Shown here piece after piece: positions 16,030-24,464 of a stretch of 64,000 bases of DNA (the stretch's first letter is position 1; every line of letters begins with the position of its first letter). The position numbers and the translations under genes are program-made. Source of the stretch: Clostridiaceae bacterium (lineage in GTDB: Bacteria > Bacillota > Clostridia > Acetivibrionales > DUMB01); assembly GCA_012840085.1 (NCBI GenBank), contig DUMB01000017.1, positions 1 through 64,000 of the forward strand, given 5' to 3'. The notes beneath the pieces were generated by a model, which worked only from the letters and a program-made list of their open reading frames with translations, had not been told where the DNA came from and did no database searches.

Positions 16030-18492
16030 ATGAAAGCTGTCATTATGGCAGGAGGACAAGGAACAAGATTAAGACCTCTTACATGCAGCCGGCCGAAGCC
16101 TATGGTTCCAGTTGCTAATAAGCCTATAATGGAGCATATAATAGAGCTGCTAGTAAAGCATGACATTAATGATGTTGCTGTGACATTACAATATTTGCCT
16201 GAGTTGATAAAAGACTACTTTCAGGATGGTAGTGAATTTGGAATAAATATGAGGTACTACATTGAAGACATACCGCTGGGAACTGCAGGCAGCGTGAAAA
16301 ATGCTGAAGAATTTCTGGATGATACATTTATTGTAATAAGCGGTGATGCCTTAACAGACATTGATTTAAAGAAAGCAATAGACTTTCATTTTACGAAGGG
16401 ATCTGTTGCCACACTCGTATTAAAAAAAGTGGATATACCGCTTGAATACGGTGTGGTGGTCACGGATGCAGAAGGCAGGATAACAAGATTTTTGGAAAAA
16501 CCTAGTTGGGGCGAAGTCTTCAGTGATACCGTAAACACCGGAATATATATTCTGTCACCTGAGGTTTTAGGTTATATTAAGAAAAATGAGATTTTTGATT
16601 TTAGTAAAGACCTGTTTCCAATGTTACTTAATAAGAAAATGCCCATGTATGGATATATAACTGAAGATTACTGGTGTGACATAGGGGACCTGGCAGCATA
16701 TAACCAGGCTCATATTGATATAATGAATAGCCAGGTAAAAGTAAATATTGAGGGTAGAATGGTCAAAGAGGGAATATGGGTGGGTGAAGGTACAGAAATA
16801 GATGAAGAAGCCCAAATAAGTTCACCTTGTATAATAGGGAAAAATAACAGAATAAAGGCTAATGTGAATATCGAAAAATACTCGGTAATAGGCGATTATA
16901 ATATAATCAATGAGAAAAGCAGCATAAAAAGAAGCATAATATGGAAGAATTGCATAATTGACAAAAACGTGCAATTGCGTGGTACTGTTGTTTGTAACAA
17001 GGTTCATCTTCAGGATAACACCTCTGCATTTGAACATGCAATTATTGGTGATGAATCTGTAGTAAAGCAGAATGCAATAATAAAACCAAATATAAAAATA
17101 TGGCCAAATAAGCTTGTAGAAATGGGTGTTGAGGTAAATTCGAATCTTGTCTGGGGTTCAAAATGCGTTCGCTCCATATTTGGCAACAGGGGAATAGCAG
17201 GAGAGATAAATGTTGATATAACGCCTGAATTTGCATCAAAGCTTGGTGCAGCTTATGGGGCTTTATTTGATGGAAAAGGAAAAGTTGGACTCAGTTGTGA
17301 CGATTCAAGCTCAGCTGAAATGATAAAGAATGCTTTTATGACAGGGCTGATGTCATCGGGTGTTGAGGCATATGATTTTGGTAAAATGCTTTTACCCATA
17401 ACCAGATCTGCCGTAAGATTTTATTCTACTGACGGAGGAATACACATAAGCACCTGTACTGATAATAGAGCAAAAATATTTATTGATTTCCTGGACAAAA
17501 ATGGAAGCAACATTGACAGAGGAATGGAAAGAAAGATAGAAAACATATTTCTCAGAGAGGATTTCAGCAGATGTGAAGGAGACTGCATAAAAGAAGTAAA
17601 AGTAATTCCTGGTTACAGTGAGTTTTATTTGAGAAATATTATAAATAATGTTAAATCTTCAAAAATGGGTTACAGGATAGCTCTGAATTCCCGTTCAGCT
17701 TTTATTGCCAATACCATAAGCAGATTGTTAAATGAACTCGGATGTGAAGTTGAGCTTACCAATTTAAGACTTATGAATGCCAAAACAATGAAAGAAAGCA
17801 AAACTGCAGGAGACGTCAAATTCTTTACGAGCCATATCAAGCTTGGAGGATTTGATGTGGGTGTATCCATAGAGGATACATCTGAAAAAATGATGCTGGT
17901 TGATAATAAAGGAAGAATTATTACTGAAGATATGTTTATAGCGCTTATATCAATAATCTTTTTGAAAACTGTTCAAGGCGGAACTGTAGTTGTTCCGATA
18001 TCTGCAAGTGATGTGGTTGAAAGGATTGCATATGAAAACAAAGGAAAGGTTATCAGAGCCAAAACTTCGGAACAGGATATAATGAAAAAAATTCTTGGCT
18101 GTGATGTCAAGGAAGGAATGCTGGAACAATTTACAATGCATTTTGATGCTATTGCAGGACTTGCAAGGATACTGGATTTTATGTCCATAAATAATCTCAG
18201 GCTGTCAGATATTGTGGATATGATACCTGAATTCCATATTGATAAAAAAGAGGTAGAATGCCCATGGAATGCAAAGGGCAAAGTTATCAGGAAGATAATG
18301 CAGGAAGAGAATTATAAGAGCATTGAGACACTGGAAGGTATTAAAATATATCAGGATGAAGGCTGGGTACTTGTTCTTCCGGATGCAGAAAGACCCGTTT
18401 GCAAAGTCATAAGTGAAGGCTATTCTGCGGAATTTGCAGAAGAACTCTCGAATATATATGTAAAAAAGATAAGAGAAATAAGTAGGGGCTGA
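16030..18492 (+). CDS. Sugar-nucleotidyltransferase fused to a degenerate phosphomannomutase domain
   Basis: An 820-residue protein of three parts. Residues 1-235 are a nucleotidyltransferase with an intact signature ([20 protein letters not shown]) of the mannose-1-phosphate guanylyltransferase/glucose-1-phosphate thymidylyltransferase type. Residues 250-370 form a left-handed beta-helix of hexapeptide repeats. Residues 380-820 have the fold pattern of phosphoglucomutase/phosphomannomutase, but the phosphoserine loop expected as TASHNP reads STCTDN (about 473-478) and the Mg loop expected as DGDADR reads EDTSEK (about 613-618). The mutase half is therefore probably inactive and perhaps regulatory. 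The start is ATG 16030 after GAAAGGATG. It likely supplies a nucleotide sugar for surface polysaccharide; the substrate is uncertain. Confidence 0.82.
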   Translation: MKAVIMAGGQGTRLRPLTCSRPKPMVPVANKPIMEHIIELLVKHDINDVAVTLQYLPELIKDYFQDGSEFGINMRYYIEDIPLGTAGSVKNAEEFLDDTFIVISGDALTDIDLKKAIDFHFTKGSVATLVLKKVDIPLEYGVVVTDAEGRITRFLEKPSWGEVFSDTVNTGIYILSPEVLGYIKKNEIFDFSKDLFPMLLNKKMPMYGYITEDYWCDIGDLAAYNQAHIDIMNSQVKVNIEGRMVKEGIWVGEGTEIDEEAQISSPCIIGKNNRIKANVNIEKYSVIGDYNIINEKSSIKRSIIWKNCIIDKNVQLRGTVVCNKVHLQDNTSAFEHAIIGDESVVKQNAIIKPNIKIWPNKLVEMGVEVNSNLVWGSKCVRSIFGNRGIAGEINVDITPEFASKLGAAYGALFDGKGKVGLSCDDSSSAEMIKNAFMTGLMSSGVEAYDFGKMLLPITRSAVRFYSTDGGIHISTCTDNRAKIFIDFLDKNGSNIDRGMERKIENIFLREDFSRCEGDCIKEVKVIPGYSEFYLRNIINNVKSSKMGYRIALNSRSAFIANTISRLLNELGCEVELTNLRLMNAKTMKESKTAGDVKFFTSHIKLGGFDVGVSIEDTSEKMMLVDNKGRIITEDMFIALISIIFLKTVQGGTVVVPISASDVVERIAYENKGKVIRAKTSEQDIMKKILGCDVKEGMLEQFTMHFDAIAGLARILDFMSINNLRLSDIVDMIPEFHIDKKEVECPWNAKGKVIRKIMQEENYKSIETLEGIKIYQDEGWVLVLPDAERPVCKVISEGYSAEFAEELSNIYVKKIREISRG

Positions 18493-18496
18493 GTAA

Positions 18497-19069
18497 TCAG
18501 CCCTCATAATCTTTTATGCATTCAAAAAATCTTGTGTCATCAGTTCTTGAAAATGCACTGAATACTATATCGTCCATGTAGTCATCAAAAAAGGCGGTTA
18601 TAAGATATATTTGCACCCGCTTGTCAGTAAGCCCTCTGAAGTAGTTCCTTGCAGGGGTTAGGCCAATATCGATTGTGGCACTGAGATCGGTGGTCACTAT
18701 GTCGTAATTGGAGTTTTCATGAAGAATATTCATGTCTCCCACATCTGTGAAAGGCATAGTTTCAATTCCCAGATTTTCGAGTTCCTCCTGTAACATTGTT
18801 CTGCATAAAAAATGCCTGCTGCTTTCAAAGTTAGCTTTTTTGTACTTATCAAGGTAATATACCTCGGGAAGGCCAATTTTGTTTCGCTTCATAATTGCTT
18901 CCCTTAATAAAAGAGCTTTGTTGTCAATGAGATATTTCAGAAAATCTACATCCCTTCTACCGCCACTGTCCGCTTTGGAGTTGTCGAGAATATGTTCTAA
19001 AGTAACAGAGTTTTCCCTGAATTTAAGGTTTTCTAAAAGTTTACAATTTGTTTGCGTGCAGTTTATCAT
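18497..19069 (-). CDS. Conserved hypothetical protein, unrecognised
   Basis: A soluble protein of about 190 residues, beginning MINCTQTNCKLLEN if started at ATG 19069, which lies 7-8 nt after GAGGTG; the frame is open to 19114. I recognise no domain. Visible features are an N-terminal cysteine pair, a helical middle (YLIDNKALLLREAIMKRNKIG) and a mixed C-terminal half with conserved-looking acidic segments (NYDIVTTDLSATIDIG, YMDDIVFSAFSRTDD). It has no signal peptide or membrane helix. It is convergent with the nucleotidyltransferase gene, which ends only 4 bp away. Confidence 0.6.
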   Translation of the reverse strand: MINCTQTNCKLLENLKFRENSVTLEHILDNSKADSGGRRDVDFLKYLIDNKALLLREAIMKRNKIGLPEVYYLDKYKKANFESSRHFLCRTMLQEELENLGIETMPFTDVGDMNILHENSNYDIVTTDLSATIDIGLTPARNYFRGLTDKRVQIYLITAFFDDYMDDIVFSAFSRTDDTRFFECIKDYEG

Positions 19070-19099
19070 CACCATCACCTCAAAGATGCTTAATTTAGC

Positions 19100-19141
19100 T
19101 TGTTGTGCCGGCACTTCAACAGCAGGAGTTCAGCACAACAA
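19100..19141. repeat. Short (42 bp) member of the TTGTTGTGCC repeat family
   Basis: It begins TTGTTGTGCC and ends AGCACAACAA, forming near-perfect terminal inverted repeats upstream of the - strand gene. The same ends bound the 101-bp elements at 31756 and 47983. The rest of 19142-19373 holds no gene that I can see. Confidence 0.7.
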
Positions 19142-19373
19142 GTTCATTTAAGTTATTATATAAGTAGTATGAATTTAGTATTTCCTAAACTGAAGATACA
19201 ATTACATTCCGGTATATTAACTGTATTATTGATGTATTTTTGAGCGAATTTTTCAGGAATGCACCGCAGGGAATTGTTTATATTAATATATTTCCCAATT
19301 TATTTTAACTTGAAATATTAAAGCATTATAATTAGAATTAAGTATAAGAAAAAATGTTTATTTAGAGGGTTGT

Positions 19374-20099
19374 ATGGGAAATTCGGACAGAAAGTTTATT
19401 TTATTACTGGCATTTATAATTCTTGGCATTCTTGTTGCTGTTCAATTCAGGAGCACTGTATTTGCAAACAAGAAAAAGTCCAGTGATTATCATGATATTC
19501 AGGCTCTCACCGAAAGCATAAAAAAAGCAACTGAGATAGGTGAGGAACTGAGAAATGAAATTGATGATTATCTTAGCAGGAATGAAAATCTGATAAGAGA
19601 CTATATCAAGGACCAGAATGATAACGAACTCCGGAGAGAATGGGATGGAGTGATGCTGAAGGCTGGACTTACCGATGTAAAAGGAAAGGGTGTTATTATA
19701 CAGCTGGATGATGCCAAGTATAGAGAAATAGAAGAAAAATCATGGCTTCTGGTTCATGACCAGGATGTCAAGATTATTCTTAATGACTTGAAAAAAGCCG
19801 GGGCACAAGCTATATCAATAAACGGAGAGAGAATTACTCCCGTCAGTGAACAAGTTTGTGCAGGACCGACTATTCTTGTTAATCAGAACAGGTATTCTGT
19901 TCCTTATATTATTAATGCCATTGGAGATCCTGATGTGCTTTACGAAAGTTTGATAAACAGTGAACGAGTTATACTATTAAAAGAGTATGGTATAAAAGTA
20001 GAAATAAAGAAATCTGATGAAGTGGTAGTACCAAAGTTTAAAGGTAAGCCTGAAAATTATATTACAGGGCTGGAGGTAGCTGGAAATGAAAAAAAGTAG
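19374..20099 (+). CDS. DUF881 membrane-anchored coiled-coil protein (first copy)
   Basis: A 241-residue protein. One membrane helix (about residues 8-26) is followed by a predicted coiled coil and then the conserved DUF881 domain, marked by DVKGKGVIIQLDDAKY, AGAQAISINGERITPVSE and INAIGDPDVLYESL. The bulk is expected outside the membrane. DUF881 proteins (YlxW/YlxX-like) sit near division genes in Bacillus; the function is not established. Its stop overlaps the start of a paralogue by 14 bp, so the two are translationally coupled. A GAGGG SD precedes ATG 19374. Confidence 0.85.
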   Translation: MGNSDRKFILLLAFIILGILVAVQFRSTVFANKKKSSDYHDIQALTESIKKATEIGEELRNEIDDYLSRNENLIRDYIKDQNDNELRREWDGVMLKAGLTDVKGKGVIIQLDDAKYREIEEKSWLLVHDQDVKIILNDLKKAGAQAISINGERITPVSEQVCAGPTILVNQNRYSVPYIINAIGDPDVLYESLINSERVILLKEYGIKVEIKKSDEVVVPKFKGKPENYITGLEVAGNEKK

Positions 20100-20796
20100 A
20101 AATATAGCTATAACATTGGTGTGTATAATACTAGGTATTATGATAGCATGGCAGTATAAAAGCATAAATTACAATCAAAACATTGCCAGCTTTCAAAGCA
20201 AGAGAACCGAGGAGCTAATGGAACAGCTCATTGAACTTCAGAATACAAATCTTGACATGAGGGCAAGGCTGCAGGAGCTTCAGGAAGAGAACAGAAAATA
20301 TGAAAGTGTAAGAGCAGGAGATACCGAAGCGGTTGAGAATCTTAAAAAACAGCTTGAGATTGCAAGGATATTTGCCGGACTTGTTGATGTAAAAGGAAAG
20401 GGAGTTATCATTACACTGGACAACGGTGAATTGACAGATGTTGAGGAAGGTGACATTCTTGACATTATTAATGAATTAAGAGCAATTGGGGCACAGGCTA
20501 TCTCGGTCAACGAGGAAAGAGTTGTTGCCACAACAGAAGTAAGACAGGCAGGCAATTATCAGGATGGAATGTATATTTTGATAAATGGGGTAAGAATGAA
20601 GGCGCCATTTGTCATTAAGGCAATATCCGACCCTGTTAAGCTTGAGCGTTCTCTTACAATGATAGGCGGAGTTATAGAAAAACTTGAAAAATTCGGATTA
20701 AAAATTACAATAAAGCAGTCTGACAACATCATTATACCAAAAGTCAGAGATGATGGTTCTGTACTCAAGTATGACATGCTTACACCTGTAAAATAA
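20086..20796 (+). CDS. DUF881 membrane-anchored coiled-coil protein (second copy)
   Basis: A 236-residue paralogue of the preceding protein with the same layout: N-terminal helix (IAITLVCIILGIMIAW), a longer coiled coil (EELMEQLIELQNTNLDMRAR), then the DUF881 motifs DVKGKGVIITLDNGELTD and IGAQAISVNEERVVATTE. The start ATG 20086 overlaps the upstream gene, with the SD inside it (GGAGGTAG). A tandem pair suggests a hetero-oligomer through the coiled coils (inference). A terminator follows at 20877. Confidence 0.85.
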   Translation: MKKSRNIAITLVCIILGIMIAWQYKSINYNQNIASFQSKRTEELMEQLIELQNTNLDMRARLQELQEENRKYESVRAGDTEAVENLKKQLEIARIFAGLVDVKGKGVIITLDNGELTDVEEGDILDIINELRAIGAQAISVNEERVVATTEVRQAGNYQDGMYILINGVRMKAPFVIKAISDPVKLERSLTMIGGVIEKLEKFGLKITIKQSDNIIIPKVRDDGSVLKYDMLTPVK

Positions 20797-20876
20797 CGTC
20801 AATCATTTATTTCTGTTATTTTTTCCCCTTTTCAATAATATGAATATATTATGGACTATTTGTACAGAAGATTATA

Positions 20877-20914
20877 GGTCTTAATTTCAAAAGATATGGA
20901 ATTAAGGCCTTTTT
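20877..20914 (+). terminator. Intrinsic terminator after the DUF881 pair
   Basis: GGTCTTAATTTC / GGAATTAAGGCC forms a stem followed by five T. It separates the DUF881 pair from pdaA. Confidence 0.8.
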
Positions 20915-20954
20915 CACTATGCCTTCTATGAATAGACTGGGAAGGGGGATAAGT

Positions 20955-21893
20955 ATGAAAAAGAAGGCAATAGCTTTGCTGTTAGTTGCAATTCTGTCTA
21001 TTATGACGATTATGTGCAGCGGCTGTTCAAAAAAAGATGACCTGTTATTGCTGAGTGACCTTGGCGGTGTGTATGCATGGGATTTTGACGATCTGGATCT
21101 GAGCATTGAAGTCAGCGGCAGTTTGACGGAAGGCGTAGCTGCAAGTATTAGCACTGAGGATGATATGGCAGATACTCCGGTTGATACCAAAGGAGTATAC
21201 AGTAATAAGCTGATGAGATGGGGCATTAGAAGAAAACCGGGAAATCAGACCCCCGATGCGGATCCGGGTGCACCTGAACTGATTGCAAAATATGGTGGCA
21301 TTTATATCGGAGATACATCTCAAAAGGTAATTTATCTTACATTTGATGAAGGTTATGAAAACGGTTATACACCAAAAATACTTGATGTGCTTAGAGATAA
21401 TAATGTTAAGGCAGTATTTTTCATCACAGGGCCGTATTTGAAGGAACACCAGGACCTTGTCAGAAGGATGGTGGAAGAAGGACATACAGTCGGAAATCAC
21501 ACAATACATCATCCCAGCCTGCCTGAAGTAAGTGATGAGCAGCTTGAGGAAGAAATATTGGGGCTGGAGCGGGCTTTCAAGGAGAAATTTGGCAAGGAGA
21601 TGAAATTTTTACGTCCTCCCAAAGGAGAATACAGTGAAAGAACACTTGCGATAACACAAAAACTCGGGTACACAAATCTGTTCTGGAGCTTTGCCTATGA
21701 TGACTGGTACAGGGATAAGATCCGTGGAGCTGATTATGCATATCAAATGGTAATGAGGAATCTTCATAACGGAGCAATTCTGCTGCTGCATGCAGTCTCA
21801 AAAGACAATGCTGATGCACTGGATATGATAATTAAAGGCGCAAGAGAAATGGGGTATACCTTTGGGGACATTAACGACTTAATAAGTAATTAA
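20955..21893 (+). CDS. pdaA: Polysaccharide deacetylase of the PdaA type (spore cortex)
   Basis: A 312-residue exported protein. The N-terminus MKKKAIALLLVAIL...CSGC looks like a lipoprotein signal. The NodB domain covers about residues 115-305: motif 1 YLTFDEGYENGYTPK, metal-binding GNHTIHHPSLPE, then RPPKGEYSERT and LLHAVSKDN. The 'TFDEGYENG' form is typical of PdaA, which deacetylates N-acetylmuramic acid on the way to muramic delta-lactam in spore cortex. I start at ATG 20955 because AAGGGGG lies 7-8 nt upstream; an in-frame ATG at 20919 lacks an SD. It lies upstream of yqfC-yqfD, consistent with sporulation use. Confidence 0.87.
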   Translation: MKKKAIALLLVAILSIMTIMCSGCSKKDDLLLLSDLGGVYAWDFDDLDLSIEVSGSLTEGVAASISTEDDMADTPVDTKGVYSNKLMRWGIRRKPGNQTPDADPGAPELIAKYGGIYIGDTSQKVIYLTFDEGYENGYTPKILDVLRDNNVKAVFFITGPYLKEHQDLVRRMVEEGHTVGNHTIHHPSLPEVSDEQLEEEILGLERAFKEKFGKEMKFLRPPKGEYSERTLAITQKLGYTNLFWSFAYDDWYRDKIRGADYAYQMVMRNLHNGAILLLHAVSKDNADALDMIIKGAREMGYTFGDINDLISN

Positions 21894-21954
21894 TGGATTT
21901 TTTCCGGCATAAATTTAGTAATAAATAAAGGCAATATTAAGGAGAATCCTGTCC

Positions 21955-22263
21955 ATGGGAAGGAAAAAACATAAAAAAAATAAAAAAGAAAAAAACGAAG
22001 TGAACCTTAAGGAAAAATTGACTGAAGTGCTTGAACTTCCTAAGGAAATTGTTCTCAACGTTCCAAAACTTACAATAATGGGCAACACTGACATTATGAT
22101 AGAGAACTATAAAGGAATAGTAGAGTATGAAGAAAACCGCGTCAGAATAAATACTGCAATAGGTATTATAAAAATAACCGGCAGCAAGTTAACCATAAGG
22201 GAAATAACTTCGGAAGATATTATGGTAATTGGAGACATAATTTCACTGGAATTTTTAAGATAG
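21955..22263 (+). CDS. yqfC: Sporulation protein YqfC
   Basis: A 102-residue protein with a very basic N-terminus (KKHKKNKKEKNE) followed by a YabP/YqfC-type domain (ELPKEIVLNVPKLTIMGN, then ITGSKLTIREITSEDIMV). The family is mother-cell expressed under sigma-E in B. subtilis and acts at the forespore membrane by an unknown mechanism. The start ATG 21955 has AAGGAG about 9 nt upstream. yqfD follows 9 bp later. Confidence 0.88.
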   Translation: MGRKKHKKNKKEKNEVNLKEKLTEVLELPKEIVLNVPKLTIMGNTDIMIENYKGIVEYEENRVRINTAIGIIKITGSKLTIREITSEDIMVIGDIISLEFLR

Positions 22264-22272
22264 GGGAATACT

Positions 22273-23469
22273 ATGTTAATTCTGAGATTATGGAATTATA
22301 TACGAGGATATGTTATTATTATAGTTAAAGGTTATTTCCTTGAGAAGTTTATAAATATATGCACGCGCAGGCAAATACTTCTGTGGGATATTAAGGTGCG
22401 CGGAAGCGGAGTAATGACCCTTAAGATAAGCATTAAAGGGTTCAAAATGCTTAGGCCTATAGCCAAAAAGACTAACTGCAGTGTAAGGATTTTGCGAAAG
22501 AAAGGGTTGCCTTTTGTATTCAGCAGGTACAGGCGCAGGAAGGCATTTGTTGCAGGAGCAGTTCTTTTTGTATTTTTGCTTTATGTATTGACATCATTTA
22601 TATGGTCAGTTGAAATAACAGGAAATGAAAACATTGAAACAGCTGTTATTGAACAGAAACTTGCTGAGAATGGCGTAAAGGCAGGCAAACTAAAGTATAA
22701 TATAGATACCGACAGGGTTGCTAACTCAATGATGTTGGCTATAGACCAGCTCAGATGGATAAGTATAACCATAAAGGGTACAAAGGCAAAGATTCAGGTA
22801 GCAGAAAGAGTTTTGCCGCCGGAATTGGTGCCTATGGATCAGCCTTGCAACATTGTTGCTAGAAGGGATGGTGTTATTAGTTCAATTGTAGTAAAGGAAG
22901 GATATGCTGCAGTCAAACCCGGGGATACGGTAATTAAAGGACAAATGTTAGTTTCGGGCAGTATACCGATAAAGGGTGAGGAAGAAAGAAAAAGACTTGT
23001 TCATGCTATTGCGACGGTAGAGGCGCGAACCTGGTATGAGGAAAGCTGTGAGGTAAAGACAAAAATTACAGAGAAAAAAAGGACAGGTAATGTGTTAGAA
23101 CATAAGTCTATTGAACTATTTACGAAAAGAATTAAGCTTTTTCCGAAGAAAATCGAATTTGACGAATATGATAAAATAGAAACTGAAAAAAGGATTTCCC
23201 TTGGCGGAGATCTGGTTTTGCCATTTGCTATTGTAACTGAAAGGTTTTATGAAAGCACTGAGGTGGAAAAGGAGCTAAGCCTTGAAGAAGCAAAACAGCT
23301 TGCGGCAGATACTGCTTACAAAAAAGCATTGGAGAAAATCCCTGATGGTGCTAAGATAGTAAAACCTATTGCAAACTTTAAAGAAGATGAAAATGGTAAT
23401 TTGACAGCACATGTAATAATAGAGTGCCTTGAGGAAATCGGAATTGAAGAGAAAATTGGAGGGGAATAA
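22273..23469 (+). CDS. yqfD: Sporulation protein YqfD
   Basis: A 398-residue protein. A cytoplasmic N-terminal part with a Cys/Arg-rich segment precedes one membrane helix (AFVAGAVLFVFLLYVLTSFIW). A POTRA-like start follows (VEITGNENIETAVIEQKLAE), then the YqfD extracytoplasmic domain. Its partner YqfC is immediately upstream. Family members are sigma-E-dependent and needed for later sporulation stages in Bacillus. The 3' end abuts phoH directly (stop at 23469, next start at 23470). Confidence 0.88.
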   Translation: MLILRLWNYIRGYVIIIVKGYFLEKFINICTRRQILLWDIKVRGSGVMTLKISIKGFKMLRPIAKKTNCSVRILRKKGLPFVFSRYRRRKAFVAGAVLFVFLLYVLTSFIWSVEITGNENIETAVIEQKLAENGVKAGKLKYNIDTDRVANSMMLAIDQLRWISITIKGTKAKIQVAERVLPPELVPMDQPCNIVARRDGVISSIVVKEGYAAVKPGDTVIKGQMLVSGSIPIKGEEERKRLVHAIATVEARTWYEESCEVKTKITEKKRTGNVLEHKSIELFTKRIKLFPKKIEFDEYDKIETEKRISLGGDLVLPFAIVTERFYESTEVEKELSLEEAKQLAADTAYKKALEKIPDGAKIVKPIANFKEDENGNLTAHVIIECLEEIGIEEKIGGE

Positions 23470-24444
23470 TTGGAAGGACAAGTAGAAAAAACAGTGCAAT
23501 TTGAAAAAATTGAACAAGCAATGAACTTATTTGGGAGTTTTGATGAAAATATAAGGATAATTGAAGATGCATTTGATGTAAAAGTTATTTCCAGAGACAA
23601 TGACATCAGAGTCAGTGGCAGCGAAAACGGTGTAGAGAAAGCAAGTGCAGTGATTAAAAAGCTTTTGGAGATAGCATCAAACGGGGATATAATTACAAAA
23701 CAAAATGTAAATTACCTTGTTGAACTGGCAAATGAAGAGCAACTCGGCATGGTAAAGGACTATCTGGAAGATTATATATGTCTTACTGCCAGGGGAAAGC
23801 CTGTAAAGTCAAAAACTCACGGGCAGAGCAGGTATGTAGAAACTATAAGTAAAAATGTTATAACTTTTGGCATAGGGCCTGCAGGAACAGGTAAGACTTT
23901 TCTTGCTGTTGCCCTTGCTGTGAAATCATTCAAGAGCAAAGAAGTAGACAGAATTGTTCTGACACGCCCAGCTGTAGAGGCAGGAGAAAAGCTGGGTTTT
24001 TTGCCTGGTGACCTTCAAAACAAGGTGGACCCCTATTTGAGGCCGCTCTACGATGCATTGTATGAATTGATGGGCCCGGAGACATATCTCAAGTATCTTG
24101 AAAAGGGAATGATAGAAGTAGCGCCTCTTGCTTATATGAGAGGAAGGACTCTGGATAATTCGTTTATTATACTTGATGAGGCCCAGAATACCACACCCGA
24201 ACAAATGAAAATGTTTCTAACCCGTATTGGGTTTGGTTCAAAAGCGGTTATTACCGGAGATATAACTCAAATAGATTTGCCGGGAGATAAGAAGTCAGGG
24301 CTTAAAGAAGTAATGAATATCTTAAAAGATATAAAGGGGATTGAATTTGTATACTTAAGTGAGAAGGATGTGGTAAGGCACGAGCTTGTACAGAAAATAA
24401 TTAAGGCATATGAAAAATACGACACGCAGAAAAAGCATAGGTAA
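23470..24444 (+). CDS. phoH: PhoH-like ATPase
   Basis: A 324-residue P-loop ATPase. An N-terminal KH-like region is followed by the PhoH domain: Walker A GIGPAGTGKTFLAVALA, Walker B SFIILDEAQNTTPEQMKMFL, and the sensor region SKAVITGDITQIDLP. Family members are linked to RNA metabolism, consistent with YbeY two genes downstream. The start is TTG 23470, 5 nt after GGAGGGG. It forms part of a yqfC-to-recO order also known from Bacillus. Confidence 0.92.
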   Translation: MEGQVEKTVQFEKIEQAMNLFGSFDENIRIIEDAFDVKVISRDNDIRVSGSENGVEKASAVIKKLLEIASNGDIITKQNVNYLVELANEEQLGMVKDYLEDYICLTARGKPVKSKTHGQSRYVETISKNVITFGIGPAGTGKTFLAVALAVKSFKSKEVDRIVLTRPAVEAGEKLGFLPGDLQNKVDPYLRPLYDALYELMGPETYLKYLEKGMIEVAPLAYMRGRTLDNSFIILDEAQNTTPEQMKMFLTRIGFGSKAVITGDITQIDLPGDKKSGLKEVMNILKDIKGIEFVYLSEKDVVRHELVQKIIKAYEKYDTQKKHR

Positions 24445-24464
24445 GAAACCATTAGGGGGGAGAA

